This document shows positions 54,505-63,595 of a stretch of DNA of 64,000 bases, piece after piece. Made by a program: the position numbers and the translations under genes. Within the stretch, counting starts at the first letter, position 1. Every line of letters starts with the position of its first letter. Below the pieces are notes generated by a model that worked only from the letters and a program-made list of their open reading frames with translations, did not search any database and was not told the DNA's origin. This stretch comes from Staphylococcus cornubiensis (GTDB lineage Bacteria > Bacillota > Bacilli > Staphylococcales > Staphylococcaceae): NCBI RefSeq assembly GCF_900183575.1, contig NZ_FXUZ01000002.1, forward strand, positions 1 to 64,000, written 5' to 3'.

Positions 54505-55038
54505 ATGCAAAAATTTCATTACAAAGAACATTTTTGGGATGTTACAGAAAAAATCATACCTGTATGGAATGATAAAGATGAACAAGTGTATCAAATGAAG
54601 TTAGGACGCGGACAACAACGCTTTAAAATGCGATTATTCAGTAGTTACTTTTGGCAAGAATACGAAATTCAAGATGGAGAAAATCGCTTGTACTTAACAC
54701 GTGACAAAGGTTTTCTCGGTTGGTTTTTGCCGAAGTGGAAGGTATATCAAAATGAGCAGTATATGGGCCGTTTCCGTGTAAATCATCTTTTGCCAACCCG
54801 TTTCTACTTTGACACGGAGGAAGGCCATCGCTTTAAGTTTAAATTTCATTTTTTTACATACAATGCTGAAGTGCAAGATGAATCGGCACGTGATGTGATG
54901 TATGTCGATGCTTCAATTTTTAAATTAAAGCCTGAGTATCGTATTGAAATTCGCGAAAGTGTTAAAAATCCAGCATTATGGATATTACTATTTCAAGCAG
55001 GACAAGAATTTATGTCCATCGCGAGAAAAAGTCATTAA
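54505..55038 (+). CDS. tubby C-terminal-like domain protein (YxjI/LURP-one type)
   Basis: This is a 177-residue protein with a beta-barrel pattern of alternating hydrophobic strands (YQMKLGRGQQRFKMRLF, YEIQDGENRLYLTRD, FRFKFHFFTYNAEVQDE) resembling the Tubby-like/LURP-one group. Such proteins may bind membrane phospholipids. A C-terminal helix (NPALWILLFQAGQEF) may insert in the membrane. It starts four bases after glxK, with GAAGGGG just before. The link to glycerate metabolism is positional only. Confidence 0.6.
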   Translation: MQKFHYKEHFWDVTEKIIPVWNDKDEQVYQMKLGRGQQRFKMRLFSSYFWQEYEIQDGENRLYLTRDKGFLGWFLPKWKVYQNEQYMGRFRVNHLLPTRFYFDTEEGHRFKFKFHFFTYNAEVQDESARDVMYVDASIFKLKPEYRIEIRESVKNPALWILLFQAGQEFMSIARKSH

Positions 55039-55111
55039 AGCTGAAACTATCATCATTATACTTACTTTTCTGTCTTAGTTCGATACGCAATATTTATACC
55101 TACAATGACAT

Positions 55112-55150
55112 AAAATAAAAAGTCACTGAAACCATTTACGTCTCAGTGAC
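55112..55150 (-). terminator. terminator after scdA
   Basis: On the minus strand GTCACTGA pairs with TCAGTGAC around a loop of about 13 bases, then TTTTTATTTT follows. Confidence 0.75.
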
Positions 55151-55214
55151 AATATCATTTATAATCGTATTCAAGCGTGCGCATGACATATAAATAGCAA
55201 TGAAACAATAGTCA

Positions 55215-55889
55215 TCAACTTGTTATTTTAGGGAAAAGCACATGATTTTCTAAATGGACATGTGCATGGGTTTCTCGTTCTAAATGTGCGATTCGGTCGT
55301 AAACAAGACGCCATGTGCCACACGCTTCTGCTGGAGGTTGAAAGTCGTGAGTCAATTGACGCATCTGTTGAAGTAACGCACCTGCACCATCATGATCATC
55401 GACAAGCGATTGAACAACGGCATCTATATCCTCCACATCGTCACCATTTGCGGCACGGACCAGTTTAGGAAAAGCGATTTGGTCTTCTTCATCTGTATGT
55501 GTCAACATCGCTGATTTAAATTCATCAAATGTTGACTTTAATGTCACTAAATACGGATGATTTGGACCATGTACGCGTGAGAGTTTTGTCACGTATGGTG
55601 TGAGTTGTTTGAACTCTTCTCTTAACGTGTCGTGATAACGTGCTTGTATATATTGAATTAATGAAGGAACAGATAAATATTGTGGTTGCATCCCTTCACC
55701 TTGTTGCTGACTTGCACTTTCTAATTCCTGAAGTAGTGGTGCGAGAGACAATTTTGGATTACTTGAGACAGCTTCGTCAATGGATATTTGTCCACCACAG
55801 CAAAAATCGATACCGTGTTTTCGGAAAACATCAGCTGTTTTAGGGTAACGTGTAACGACATCAGCCACTATATCTTGGGTCGCAATCAT
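55215..55889 (-). CDS. scdA: iron-sulfur cluster repair di-iron protein
   Basis: This is a 224-residue RIC-family protein that repairs Fe-S clusters damaged by nitric oxide or oxidants. The N-terminal DUF542 domain carries [15 protein letters not shown]; the C-terminal hemerythrin-like domain supplies di-iron ligands in [30 protein letters not shown] and [12 protein letters not shown]. Start at 55889 has AAAGGAAG six or seven bases upstream. In S. aureus ScdA is induced by NO via SrrAB. Its promoter region has TTGTGAA-N4-TGAACA, also found at pflB. Confidence 0.93.
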   Translation of the reverse strand: MIATQDIVADVVTRYPKTADVFRKHGIDFCCGGQISIDEAVSSNPKLSLAPLLQELESASQQQGEGMQPQYLSVPSLIQYIQARYHDTLREEFKQLTPYVTKLSRVHGPNHPYLVTLKSTFDEFKSAMLTHTDEEDQIAFPKLVRAANGDDVEDIDAVVQSLVDDHDGAGALLQQMRQLTHDFQPPAEACGTWRLVYDRIAHLERETHAHVHLENHVLFPKITS

Positions 55890-55933
55890 ACTAAAACTTC
55901 CTTTCGTCTTTGAATACATTCATTATAGGTTTA

Positions 55934-55951
55934 TTGTGAAAAAATGAACAT
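55934..55951. promoter_or_regulatory. Rex/SrrA-like motif in the scdA promoter
   Basis: TTGTGAAAAAATGAACAT lies between and over the -35 and -10 of scdA. It matches the Rex consensus left half exactly and shares TTGTGAA-N4-TGAACA with a site at pflB (59355). The factor is uncertain. Confidence 0.4.
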
Positions 55952-56288
55952 TAGGGAAATGGATGAGTTTAAACAGAAAAAAAGGCTATATTTTGTAGAA
56001 TTATCTCCTTATCTCAAAAAATTAAGAATGACAATTAATGTAAAAGTGTAATAACCAGACATAAAATGAGCCAGCATAGAGATGACCGATTTGTAGCGTC
56101 GTCACAACAATCAAATATTATGCGAATCTTGAAGTACTTAAACCGTCTTATGACCAACCATCAAAAAGTGTGTTTGTATTGAAACATGGTCAAATGTGTA
56201 ACGAGTGTTAAAAATGAATACTAAAAATATCTTGATCATACAAATGTACATTAATACAAAAATATGCAAATATGCTATAATAAGAAAT

Positions 56289-56302
56289 TGGAACCGCTTA
56301 CA
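56289..56302. promoter_or_regulatory. CcpA cre site
   Basis: On the minus strand TGTAAGCGGTTCCA fits the TGNAANCGNWWNCA consensus exactly. It lies immediately downstream of the TATAAT at 56276, a position typical for CcpA repression. Confidence 0.55.
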
Positions 56303-56466
56303 TCCATGTCCCACATTTGCTGAAGGGGTCAAAAAATAGTAAATGTGATATATTGGATAATGTGGAGTGGGACGGATATCTCACTTAATAGAATAGATAA
56401 GACGTTCCATTCTAAAATGATGTGGTTTCATCGACGGGAAATGTGAAACACAAAGGAGGAATGGCA

Positions 56467-57552
56467 ATGATTTTCGAAAAAATGGCACAAGCTGATTACG
56501 AGCAGTTAGTTTTTTGCCACGACGAGACAACAGGATTAAAAGCAATTATTTGTATTCACGACACAACTTTAGGTCCAGCATTAGGGGGCTGTCGTTTTTG
56601 GAATTACGAAAGTGAAGAAGATGCGATAGTCGATGTCATGCGTTTAGCTAAAGGGATGACATATAAAAATGCAGCAGCCGGCCTTAACTTAGGTGGTGCA
56701 AAAACTGTTGTATTAGGTGATCCAAAAACAGATAAATCTGAAGCATTCTTTAGAGCACTCGGTCGCTACATTGACAGTTTAGACGGCCGTTATATTACTG
56801 CCGAAGATGTAGGGACAACGGTAGAAGACATGGATTTGATTCGCTTAGAAACACCACATGTTACGGGTGTGAGTGAGTCTTACGGTTCAAGTGGTAACCC
56901 AAGTCCTATGACGGCATTAGGTGTTTACTATGCGATGAAACGTACAGCGAAAGAAGCATTCGGCTCTGACAGTTTAGACGGGAAAACTGTTGCTGTACAA
57001 GGTGTAGGTAATGTTGCGTATCATATGTGTAAATTTTTACATGAGGAAGGCGCGAAACTCATCGTCACAGACATCAATGAAGAAGCAGTGCAGCGTGCAG
57101 TGAATGATTTTAATGCCGAAGCAGTGGGTATTAACGATATCTATCAAGTTGAAGCTGACATCTTTGCGCCATGTGCACTCGGTGGTATTTTAAACGATCA
57201 TACGATTCCAGAGCTTAAAGTCAAAATGGTATGTGGGAGTGCAAATAACCAATTGTTAGAAGAAGATAAGCATGGTCAAATGTTAGAAGAACGCGGCATT
57301 ATTTATGCACCTGACTTTGTGGCTAATAGTGGCGGTGTGATTAACGTTGCCGATGAATTATACGGTCAATATAATCGTGAACGTGCTGAAAAGAAAGTGA
57401 AAAACATTTACGAGCAAATGGACAAAATTTTCACGATTGCGAAAGAAGAAGGTATTTTACCTTTACAAGCCGCTGAACATTTAGCAGAAACACGAATTGA
57501 TACGATGATGCGTGTACATAGTAAATATTCTGCAACACCACAACAATCATAA
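56467..57552 (+). CDS. leucine dehydrogenase (Glu/Leu/Phe/Val dehydrogenase family)
   Basis: This is a 361-residue NAD-dependent amino acid dehydrogenase. The catalytic Lys region is [37 protein letters not shown] follows, and the NAD Rossmann motif is [10 protein letters not shown]. It interconverts leucine (or valine) and its keto acid. The keto acid would fit the decarboxylase at 22.7 kb, though they are far apart. ATG 56467 is chosen since AAGGAGGA lies seven bases before it; ATG 56461 is too close. A cre site upstream suggests catabolite repression. Confidence 0.88.
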   Translation: MIFEKMAQADYEQLVFCHDETTGLKAIICIHDTTLGPALGGCRFWNYESEEDAIVDVMRLAKGMTYKNAAAGLNLGGAKTVVLGDPKTDKSEAFFRALGRYIDSLDGRYITAEDVGTTVEDMDLIRLETPHVTGVSESYGSSGNPSPMTALGVYYAMKRTAKEAFGSDSLDGKTVAVQGVGNVAYHMCKFLHEEGAKLIVTDINEEAVQRAVNDFNAEAVGINDIYQVEADIFAPCALGGILNDHTIPELKVKMVCGSANNQLLEEDKHGQMLEERGIIYAPDFVANSGGVINVADELYGQYNRERAEKKVKNIYEQMDKIFTIAKEEGILPLQAAEHLAETRIDTMMRVHSKYSATPQQS

Positions 57553-57603
57553 AATGAAACCTGAATTAAGTTAAAGGTTTTCGTATGATATATACACATT
57601 AAA

Positions 57604-57655
57604 TGGAAAGGGATTGGGACAATGTTATGTTCTAGTCCCTTTTCCTTTTTTTGCG
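57604..57655 (+). terminator. terminator of GGGATTGGGA type
   Basis: GGAAAGGGATTGGGAC pairs imperfectly with GTCCCTTTTCC, followed by TTTTTT. A second, weak hairpin (AACCTGAATTAAGTTAAAGGTT) lies just before it. Confidence 0.65.
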
Positions 57656-57904
57656 TGAGAGGAGGGCAGTTGAAATGGAAAAAATAACAATATATTAAAT
57701 TCAGTCACATTAAATTGCGAATATTTGAAAAAATGGTATTGATAAATCGACTTTATTCGGTTACGCTATCACTGTTGTGGTACGAAGCGCATTTGAAGGG
57801 GACAAAAAAGAAAAATAAAAGTAGAATGAACTGAGTACTCCGAAAATAATTTGAATATTTTTAATACATTCAAATTTAATTTCAACAATGAGGTGGTTAA
57901 GGAA
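57656..57904. other. upstream region of the PfoR-like gene
   Basis: About 250 bp of AT-rich DNA. TTGATA near 57738 might be a -35, but no confident promoter or operator was found and no gene. Confidence 0.35.
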
Positions 57905-58975
57905 ATGGAAGCAACAGAGCAGAGAATGACATTTAAAACATTTATGTTCAAAGTATTGAACGGCTTAGCGATCGCGATTATTGCGGGGCTCATTCCAAAT
58001 GCAGTGTTAGGGGGCTTATTTAAACATTTAAGTCAATACGCAGACATTTTTGGGACAATGAATCAGGTTGTCGTAGGTGTACAATTTGCATTGCCGATTA
58101 TGGTAGGTGTCCTCATCGCGTTACAATTTAATTTAAATCCAATGGCGACAGCTTTAGTAGGCGCAGCAGCATTTGTAGGTTCAGGTGCAACGAAAGTCAC
58201 ACCAGCTGGTTGGCAATTGGTCGGTATTGGGGATTTAATCAATACGATGATTACCGCGTCTATCGCAGTATTGATTGTATTATGGTTAGGCAATCGTTTA
58301 GGTAGTTTAAACGTCATTTTATTACCCATTATTGTAGGCGGTGGCGCTGGATTAATTGGGATATGGACCTTACCTTATGTTAGTAAAATTACGTTAGCTA
58401 TCGGTAGTTTAGTGAACACGTTTACGACGTTACAGCCAGTGTTGATGGGGATTTTTATTGCGGTCTTATTTTCATTTATTATTGTGTCTCCAATCTCAAC
58501 AATCGGCGTCGGTTTAGCAATCGGCATCTCAGGCTTAGCAGCAGGTTCAGCAGCGATTGGTGTTGCAGTGGCAGCAATTGTACTCTTCATTGGTACATTA
58601 CGTGTTAATAAAATCGGTGTGCCAATCGCGATTTTATTAGGCGGTATGAAAATGATGATCCCTAACATTATCCGTTATCCGATTTTATTATTACCGATTG
58701 GCATCACAGCGGCGGTCACAGGTGCAGCAGGGGCATTGTTCGGTATTACAGGTGTTAAAGAAACGGCTGGATTCGGTATTGTTGGTTTAGTTGGACCAAT
58801 TAAAGCTTTAGAATTAATGGATGGCAATGGTATGACAAACTTACTCATTGTTATTGCAGTATTTTTCGTGATTCCATTAGTCGTTGGTTTCATTGTCGAT
58901 TACGTCTTATGGAAAGTTTTAAAATTGTATGATTCTGAGATTTACCGTTTTACAGCAACTGAAGAAAATAAATAA
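57905..58975 (+). CDS. PfoR-like PTS_IIC family membrane protein
   Basis: This is a 356-residue polytopic protein of the stand-alone PTS EIIC-type family (PTS_EIIC_2), called PfoR in S. aureus. It has about nine helices with LNGLAIAIIAGLIPNAVLG, QFALPIMVGVLIALQF and GLVGPIKALELMDG. There are no EIIA or EIIB domains or phosphorylation sites, so it may be a transporter rather than a PTS. GAGGTGG lies seven bases before ATG 57905. In S. aureus a pfoR gene is grouped with L-serine dehydratase genes; here they are not adjacent. Confidence 0.75.
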   Translation: MEATEQRMTFKTFMFKVLNGLAIAIIAGLIPNAVLGGLFKHLSQYADIFGTMNQVVVGVQFALPIMVGVLIALQFNLNPMATALVGAAAFVGSGATKVTPAGWQLVGIGDLINTMITASIAVLIVLWLGNRLGSLNVILLPIIVGGGAGLIGIWTLPYVSKITLAIGSLVNTFTTLQPVLMGIFIAVLFSFIIVSPISTIGVGLAIGISGLAAGSAAIGVAVAAIVLFIGTLRVNKIGVPIAILLGGMKMMIPNIIRYPILLLPIGITAAVTGAAGALFGITGVKETAGFGIVGLVGPIKALELMDGNGMTNLLIVIAVFFVIPLVVGFIVDYVLWKVLKLYDSEIYRFTATEENK

Positions 58976-58979
58976 AAAC

Positions 58980-59026
58980 ATGGAAAGTGTCATTTTGTTG
59001 AATTATGCAAAGTGGCACTTTTTTAT
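58980..59026 (+). terminator. Rho-independent terminator
   Basis: AAAGTGTCATTTTG pairs with CAAAGTGGCACTTT, followed by TTTTATTTTT. Confidence 0.8.
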
Positions 59027-59321
59027 TTTTAAACATGCGGGGAGGAAAGATGTTTTGTAAAACAATGAGATTATCTTTAGTGGATTGGATGGATTGATTC
59101 AAGATTGCCAAAACGATACCAGACTTCTAAATGCTCAGACCTGTTGGTAGCTTAGTATGAAGTGGTAAGCGACGCCATCGTACATATCAAACAAGTTAAC
59201 TGGAAATGTATAAAAATAGTTGAACAATAAAAAAGTTCTTTTTAAAATTTTTATAAATTGTGACAAATTATTATACAAATTAATGCGAAATGATGACAGT
59301 TTATAAAACGCTTTCAATTTT

Positions 59322-59339
59322 AAGTGATTATATTCACAT
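59322..59339. promoter_or_regulatory. Rex-like operator upstream of pflB
   Basis: AAGTGATTATATTCACAT contains the palindromic GTGA-N6-TCAC core of the Rex consensus (TTGTGAA-N4-TTCACAA). It overlaps the likely -35 of the pfl promoter (-10 TATACT 59347-59352). Rex senses the NADH/NAD ratio and represses pflBA in S. aureus. Confidence 0.6.
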
Positions 59340-59354
59340 TTGCTGTTATACTTA

Positions 59355-59372
59355 TTGTGAAATGATGAACAA
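59355..59372. promoter_or_regulatory. second Rex-like site near the transcript start
   Basis: TTGTGAAATGATGAACAA has a perfect left half and three mismatches over the whole site, directly after the -10. Two sites across -35 and +1 would give tight repression. Confidence 0.45.
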
Positions 59373-59392
59373 ACCCAATTGGAGGTAAGAGC

Positions 59393-61642
59393 ATGATTAA
59401 AGATACGCATACAACACATAATGCATGGGAAGGTTTTAAAACTGGACGTTGGACACGTAATGTAGACGTTCGTGAATTTATACAATTGAACTTTACAGGT
59501 TATCAAGGAGACGACAGTTTCTTAGCCGGTCCAACTGAAGCAACAACGAAATTATGGGATCAAGTAATGGCGTTATCAAAAGAAGAGCGCGATCGTGGCG
59601 GTATTTGGGATATGGATACAAAAGTACCATCTACTATTTTATCTCACGATGCAGGTTACTTGGATGAATCATTAGAACAAATTGTCGGTGTTCAAACTGA
59701 CAAACCATTCAAACGTTCGATGCAACCATTTGGCGGTATCCGTATGGCAAAAGCAGCGTGTGAAGCATACGGTTATGAATTAGATAAAGAAACAGAACAC
59801 ATTTTTACAGAGTATCGTAAAACACATAACCAAGGTGTATTCGATGCGTACTCAAAAGAAATGTTAGCTTGTCGTAAAGCAGGGATTATTACAGGTTTAC
59901 CAGATGCTTACGGACGTGGTCGTATTATTGGAGACTATCGTCGTGTCGCATTATATGGTATCGATTTCTTAATGGCAGAAAAGCAAAAAGACTTCAATGA
60001 TTTATCATCAACAATGACTGAAGACGTCATTCGCTTACGTGAAGAAGTATCAGAGCAATATCGTTCATTAAAAGAATTAAAACAACTCGGTGAACGTTAC
60101 GGTTTTGATTTAAGCCGTCCAGCTGAAAACTTTAAAGAAGCGGTACAATGGTTATACCTTGCTTATCTTGCTGCGATTAAAGAACAAAACGGAGCCGCAA
60201 TGAGCCTTGGCCGTACATCAACATTCTTAGACATTTATGCAGAACGTGACTTACAAGCAGGTACGATTACTGAAACTGAAGTTCAAGAAATCATTGACCA
60301 CTTCATCATGAAATTACGTTTAGTGAAATTTGCGCGTACACCTGACTACAATGCATTATTCTCAGGTGACCCGACTTGGGTAACAGAATCTATCGGTGGT
60401 GTTGGTATTGACGGACGCCCAATGGTAACGAAAAACTCATTCCGTTTCTTACACTCACTCGACAACTTAGGACCAGCACCAGAGCCAAACTTGACAGTAT
60501 TATGGTCAACACGTTTACCTGAAAACTTCAAACGCTACTGTACGAAAATGAGTATTAAAACAAGCTCAATTCAGTACGAAAATGATGACTTAATGCGTGA
60601 AAGCTACGGCGATGATTACGGTATTGCATGTTGTGTATCTGCAATGCGCATCGGTAAACAAATGCAATTCTTCGGTGCACGTGCTAACTTAGCGAAGACA
60701 TTATTGTATGCGATTAACGGTGGTAAAGATGAAAAATCTGGTGCTCAAGTTGCGCCAAACTTCGCACCAATTCAATCTGAAATTTTAGATTATGATGAAG
60801 TATACCGCCAATTTGATGAAATGATGGAATGGTTAGCAGGCGTTTACATCAACTCATTAAATGTCATTCACTACATGCACGATAAATACAGCTACGAACG
60901 TATTGAAATGGCACTCCATGATACAGATGTGCACCGTACAATGGCAACAGGTATTGCAGGATTATCTGTTGCAGCGGACTCACTTTCTGCGATTAAATAT
61001 GGTCAAGTTCGTACAATTCGCGATGAAAATGGACTCGTTGTTGACTTTGAAACAACAGGCGACTATCCGAAATATGGTAACAACGATCCACGTGTAGACG
61101 ACATCGCAGTTCAGTTAGTCGAAAGCTTCATGAGAAAATTACGTAAACATAAAACATACCGTGACTCTGAACATACGATGAGTGTACTTACAATCACATC
61201 CAATGTTGTTTACGGTAAGAAAACAGGTAACACACCAGATGGACGTAAAGCAGGCGAACCATTTGCGCCAGGTGCGAACCCAATGCACGGACGTGATGAT
61301 CACGGTGCACTTGCATCATTATCATCAGTATCAAAATTACCATATGATTGCTGTAAAGACGGTATTTCTAACACGTTCAGTATCGTTCCGAAATCATTAG
61401 GTAAAGAAGAAGCAACTCAAGAACAAAACTTAGTGAGCATTTTAGATGGCTATGCATTACAACACGGTCATCACTTGAACATCAACGTCTTTAACAGAGA
61501 AACATTACTTGATGCAATGGAACACCCAGAAGAATACCCACAACTCACAGTACGTGTATCAGGTTATGCAGTAAACTTTATTAAATTAACACGCGAACAA
61601 CAACTCGACGTCATTTCTCGTACATTCCACGAATCTATGTAA
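59393..61642 (+). CDS. pflB: formate acetyltransferase (pyruvate formate-lyase)
   Basis: This is a 749-residue glycyl-radical enzyme that splits pyruvate into acetyl-CoA and formate without oxygen. The active-site Cys pair is in [10 protein letters not shown] and the radical Gly is in [10 protein letters not shown] near the C-terminus, 15 or so residues from the end. Length matches the family. ATG 59393 follows TTGGAGG by about seven bases. It is followed by its activase pflA, 58 bp on. Rex-like sites upstream indicate anaerobic induction. Confidence 0.95.
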   Translation: MIKDTHTTHNAWEGFKTGRWTRNVDVREFIQLNFTGYQGDDSFLAGPTEATTKLWDQVMALSKEERDRGGIWDMDTKVPSTILSHDAGYLDESLEQIVGVQTDKPFKRSMQPFGGIRMAKAACEAYGYELDKETEHIFTEYRKTHNQGVFDAYSKEMLACRKAGIITGLPDAYGRGRIIGDYRRVALYGIDFLMAEKQKDFNDLSSTMTEDVIRLREEVSEQYRSLKELKQLGERYGFDLSRPAENFKEAVQWLYLAYLAAIKEQNGAAMSLGRTSTFLDIYAERDLQAGTITETEVQEIIDHFIMKLRLVKFARTPDYNALFSGDPTWVTESIGGVGIDGRPMVTKNSFRFLHSLDNLGPAPEPNLTVLWSTRLPENFKRYCTKMSIKTSSIQYENDDLMRESYGDDYGIACCVSAMRIGKQMQFFGARANLAKTLLYAINGGKDEKSGAQVAPNFAPIQSEILDYDEVYRQFDEMMEWLAGVYINSLNVIHYMHDKYSYERIEMALHDTDVHRTMATGIAGLSVAADSLSAIKYGQVRTIRDENGLVVDFETTGDYPKYGNNDPRVDDIAVQLVESFMRKLRKHKTYRDSEHTMSVLTITSNVVYGKKTGNTPDGRKAGEPFAPGANPMHGRDDHGALASLSSVSKLPYDCCKDGISNTFSIVPKSLGKEEATQEQNLVSILDGYALQHGHHLNINVFNRETLLDAMEHPEEYPQLTVRVSGYAVNFIKLTREQQLDVISRTFHESM

Positions 61643-61700
61643 CGTGCAAGTGACATAACACTAACAGACTTTATTTGAGATGATTAAATGGGGGAGAACG

Positions 61701-62462
61701 ATGATTAAAGGACACATTCATTCAATAGAAAGCTTAGGTACAGTCGATGGCCCAGGCTTACGCTACATTATCTTTACACAAGGTTGCTTACTCAGATGTC
61801 TCTATTGTCATAATCCAGATACTTGGAAAATCAATGAGCCTTCTCGTACAGCAACAGCAGATGAACTCGTGGATGAAATTGTCCCGTATCTCCCATATTT
61901 TCAGGCATCAGGAGGGGGCGTAACCATCAGTGGTGGTGAGCCTCTCTTGCAAATGCCTTTTATCGAAGAACTGTTTGAAAAGCTTCACGCACAAGGGATT
62001 CATACATGTATCGATACCTCACTTGGCTGTGCAAACGATACGGAAGCTTTTAAAAAACATTTCGATCAAGTTTTAGCACATACTGACTTATTGATGGTGG
62101 ACATTAAGCATATTGATAATGAAAAGCATCAACAATTAACCGGAAAGCCTAATACTCATATACTCAAGTATATTCAATATTTAGCAGACAAAGGCCAACC
62201 GATATGGATTCGCCATGTGCTTGTACCAGGTCTCACTGACGCCCCCGAAGACTTGAAAGCACTTGGCACATTTATCAACCAACTTGGCAACGTTGAGAAA
62301 TTTGAAATTTTACCATATCACCAACTCGGTGTGCATAAATGGGAGGCCTTAGGTGTACCGTATGCGTTGAATGATGTAGAACCCCCGACAGATGAAGATG
62401 TAGAACGTGCATATGGTTACGTGAATTTTACAGGTGTAACCCCTCTTACGCCTGTGCGCTAG
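61701..62462 (+). CDS. pflA: pyruvate formate-lyase activating enzyme
   Basis: This is a 253-residue radical SAM enzyme that puts the glycyl radical on PflB. The 4Fe-4S motif is CLLRCLYC (Cx3Cx2C) near residue 30, followed by [15 protein letters not shown] for SAM binding. It ends with [19 protein letters not shown] 61701 has GGGGGAG four or five bases upstream; an upstream start would overlap it. It probably shares the pflB transcript. Confidence 0.95.
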   Translation: MIKGHIHSIESLGTVDGPGLRYIIFTQGCLLRCLYCHNPDTWKINEPSRTATADELVDEIVPYLPYFQASGGGVTISGGEPLLQMPFIEELFEKLHAQGIHTCIDTSLGCANDTEAFKKHFDQVLAHTDLLMVDIKHIDNEKHQQLTGKPNTHILKYIQYLADKGQPIWIRHVLVPGLTDAPEDLKALGTFINQLGNVEKFEILPYHQLGVHKWEALGVPYALNDVEPPTDEDVERAYGYVNFTGVTPLTPVR

Positions 62463-62542
62463 ATATTGTTATTGCAAGAATGACATGATTCCATTTTCGC
62501 TATGAATGAAAAAGATTTTGACTTTAAATGATATTGAAAGAG

Positions 62543-62588
62543 AATGGCTGGGATGCAAAGTGATGTTGTGTCTCAGCTTCTTTTTTGT
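62543..62588 (+). terminator. terminator of GGCTGGGA type after pflBA
   Basis: AATGGCTGGGATGCA pairs with TGTGTCTCAGCTTC-like sequence (G-T pairs), followed by TTTTTT. Confidence 0.65.
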
Positions 62589-62657
62589 GTTTTGAAAGGC
62601 GCTGATAGGGAATAATAATGATTAGTCACGTATGAAAGAGAAAGAGGAGGATGTCGG

Positions 62658-63317
62658 ATGACACGAACTTTAATTTTAGGCGCGAATGGTGGCGTAGGAC
62701 AACATCTTGTGAAGCAAATGCATGTACAAGGTGAGGATTTTACTGCGGCAGTTAGAAAAGAAGATCAACAACAAGCGTTAGAAGCACAGGGTATTTCTGC
62801 CACATTGATTGACTTAGAAACGGCAACGATTGATGATCTGACAGAAGCGTTTCTGCCTTATGACCAAGTGATTTTTTCGGTAGGTTCTGGCGGTAGTACA
62901 GGTGCAGACAAAACGATTATTGTTGACTTGGATGGTGCAGTTAAAGCGATTAAAGCAAGTGAAGCGGCCAACATCGAGCACTTCATTATGGTTTCAACGT
63001 ATGACTCTCGACGTGAAGCATTTGACGCGAGCGGTGACTTAAAGCCATATACGATTGCAAAGCATTATGCGGATGATTATTTAAGACATAGCCGTTTAAC
63101 CGCAACCATTGTGCATCCAGGTGCATTAACGAATGATCAAGGGACAGGAAAAGTGAACGTTGCTGAATTGTTTGAACAACCTGATGTGCGTCAAATTCCT
63201 CGTGAAGATGTGGCAGCAGTCTTGTATGAAGTGGCTACAAATACAGAACATCGTGGTAAAGAGTTCCAAGTGTTAACGGGTGACAACGAAATTTCAGAGG
63301 CATTGTCATCTCTATAA
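62658..63317 (+). CDS. atypical SDR (NAD(P)-binding) protein, YwnB/YhfK-like
   Basis: This is a 219-residue single-Rossmann-fold protein. The cofactor motif LILGANGGVGQH is at residues 5-16. HFIMVSTYDSRREAF and YTIAKHYADDYLRHS follow, in the place of the SDR catalytic Tyr-Lys pair (Y-x3-K as YTIAK). It probably acts as an oxidoreductase or a flavin/NAD sensing protein of the SDR5 group. GGAGGATG precedes the start. Function is unknown. Confidence 0.78.
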   Translation: MTRTLILGANGGVGQHLVKQMHVQGEDFTAAVRKEDQQQALEAQGISATLIDLETATIDDLTEAFLPYDQVIFSVGSGGSTGADKTIIVDLDGAVKAIKASEAANIEHFIMVSTYDSRREAFDASGDLKPYTIAKHYADDYLRHSRLTATIVHPGALTNDQGTGKVNVAELFEQPDVRQIPREDVAAVLYEVATNTEHRGKEFQVLTGDNEISEALSSL

Positions 63318-63344
63318 GCATTAAAAAGATATGTCAATATGATT

Positions 63345-63395
63345 AAAGGATATGTGAGGGTTAAATGAAAATAGCCCGGCACATATCCTTTTTTT
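63345..63395 (+). terminator. Rho-independent terminator
   Basis: AAAGGATATGTG and CACATATCCTTT form the stem around a loop of about 23 bases, then TTTTT. Confidence 0.85.
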
Positions 63396-63509
63396 ATGCC
63401 TATTAAAATACTAGTATGACTAGGCGAATCTGCTTTAAGTTCTAAAATAAAGGTAATCGAAAATAAATATAAATATTATCTTTTTGTTACAATTACAAAT
63501 TAAATTAGA

Positions 63510-63583
63510 TTTAGTTGTAAATTTAGTTGTTGACAAAGTATTCAGAAAAATATAATAATTAAGTCAATAGGAATACAACTAAA
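63510..63583. promoter_or_regulatory. promoter and TTTAGTTGT repeats before the lipoprotein gene
   Basis: TTGACA (63530-63535) and TATAAT (63551-63556) are 15 bp apart; TAATAA at 63553 gives 17. TTTAGTTGT occurs twice as a direct repeat, 12 bp apart (63510 and 63522), and once inverted as ACAACTAAA (63575-63583) next to the ribosome site. These look like binding sites for an unknown regulator. Confidence 0.45.
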
Positions 63584-63595
63584 GGAGGAACATGA

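Larger units (their letters stand above)
55890..56466. other. divergent region scdA / leucine dehydrogenase
   Basis: About 575 bp. The scdA promoter has TATAAT (complement of 55922-55927). A TATAAT at 56276-56281 may serve the dehydrogenase gene, with a cre just after it. A repeat block (ATTTGCTGAAGGGGTCAA) lies at 56316-56333. No open frame. Confidence 0.5.
59027..59392. other. pflB control region
   Basis: About 365 bp. It holds Rex-like sites at 59322-59339 and 59355-59372, a TATACT at 59347-59352, a partial cre (AAAACGCTTTCA, 59306-59317) and a TTGTGACAAAT half site near 59254. The first part has no feature. Confidence 0.5.

Noticed and set aside
59135-59506. 123-codon minus-strand frame over the pflB start
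   Set aside because: It is antisense to the pflB promoter and N-terminus and is rich in residues typical of AT-rich noncoding DNA.
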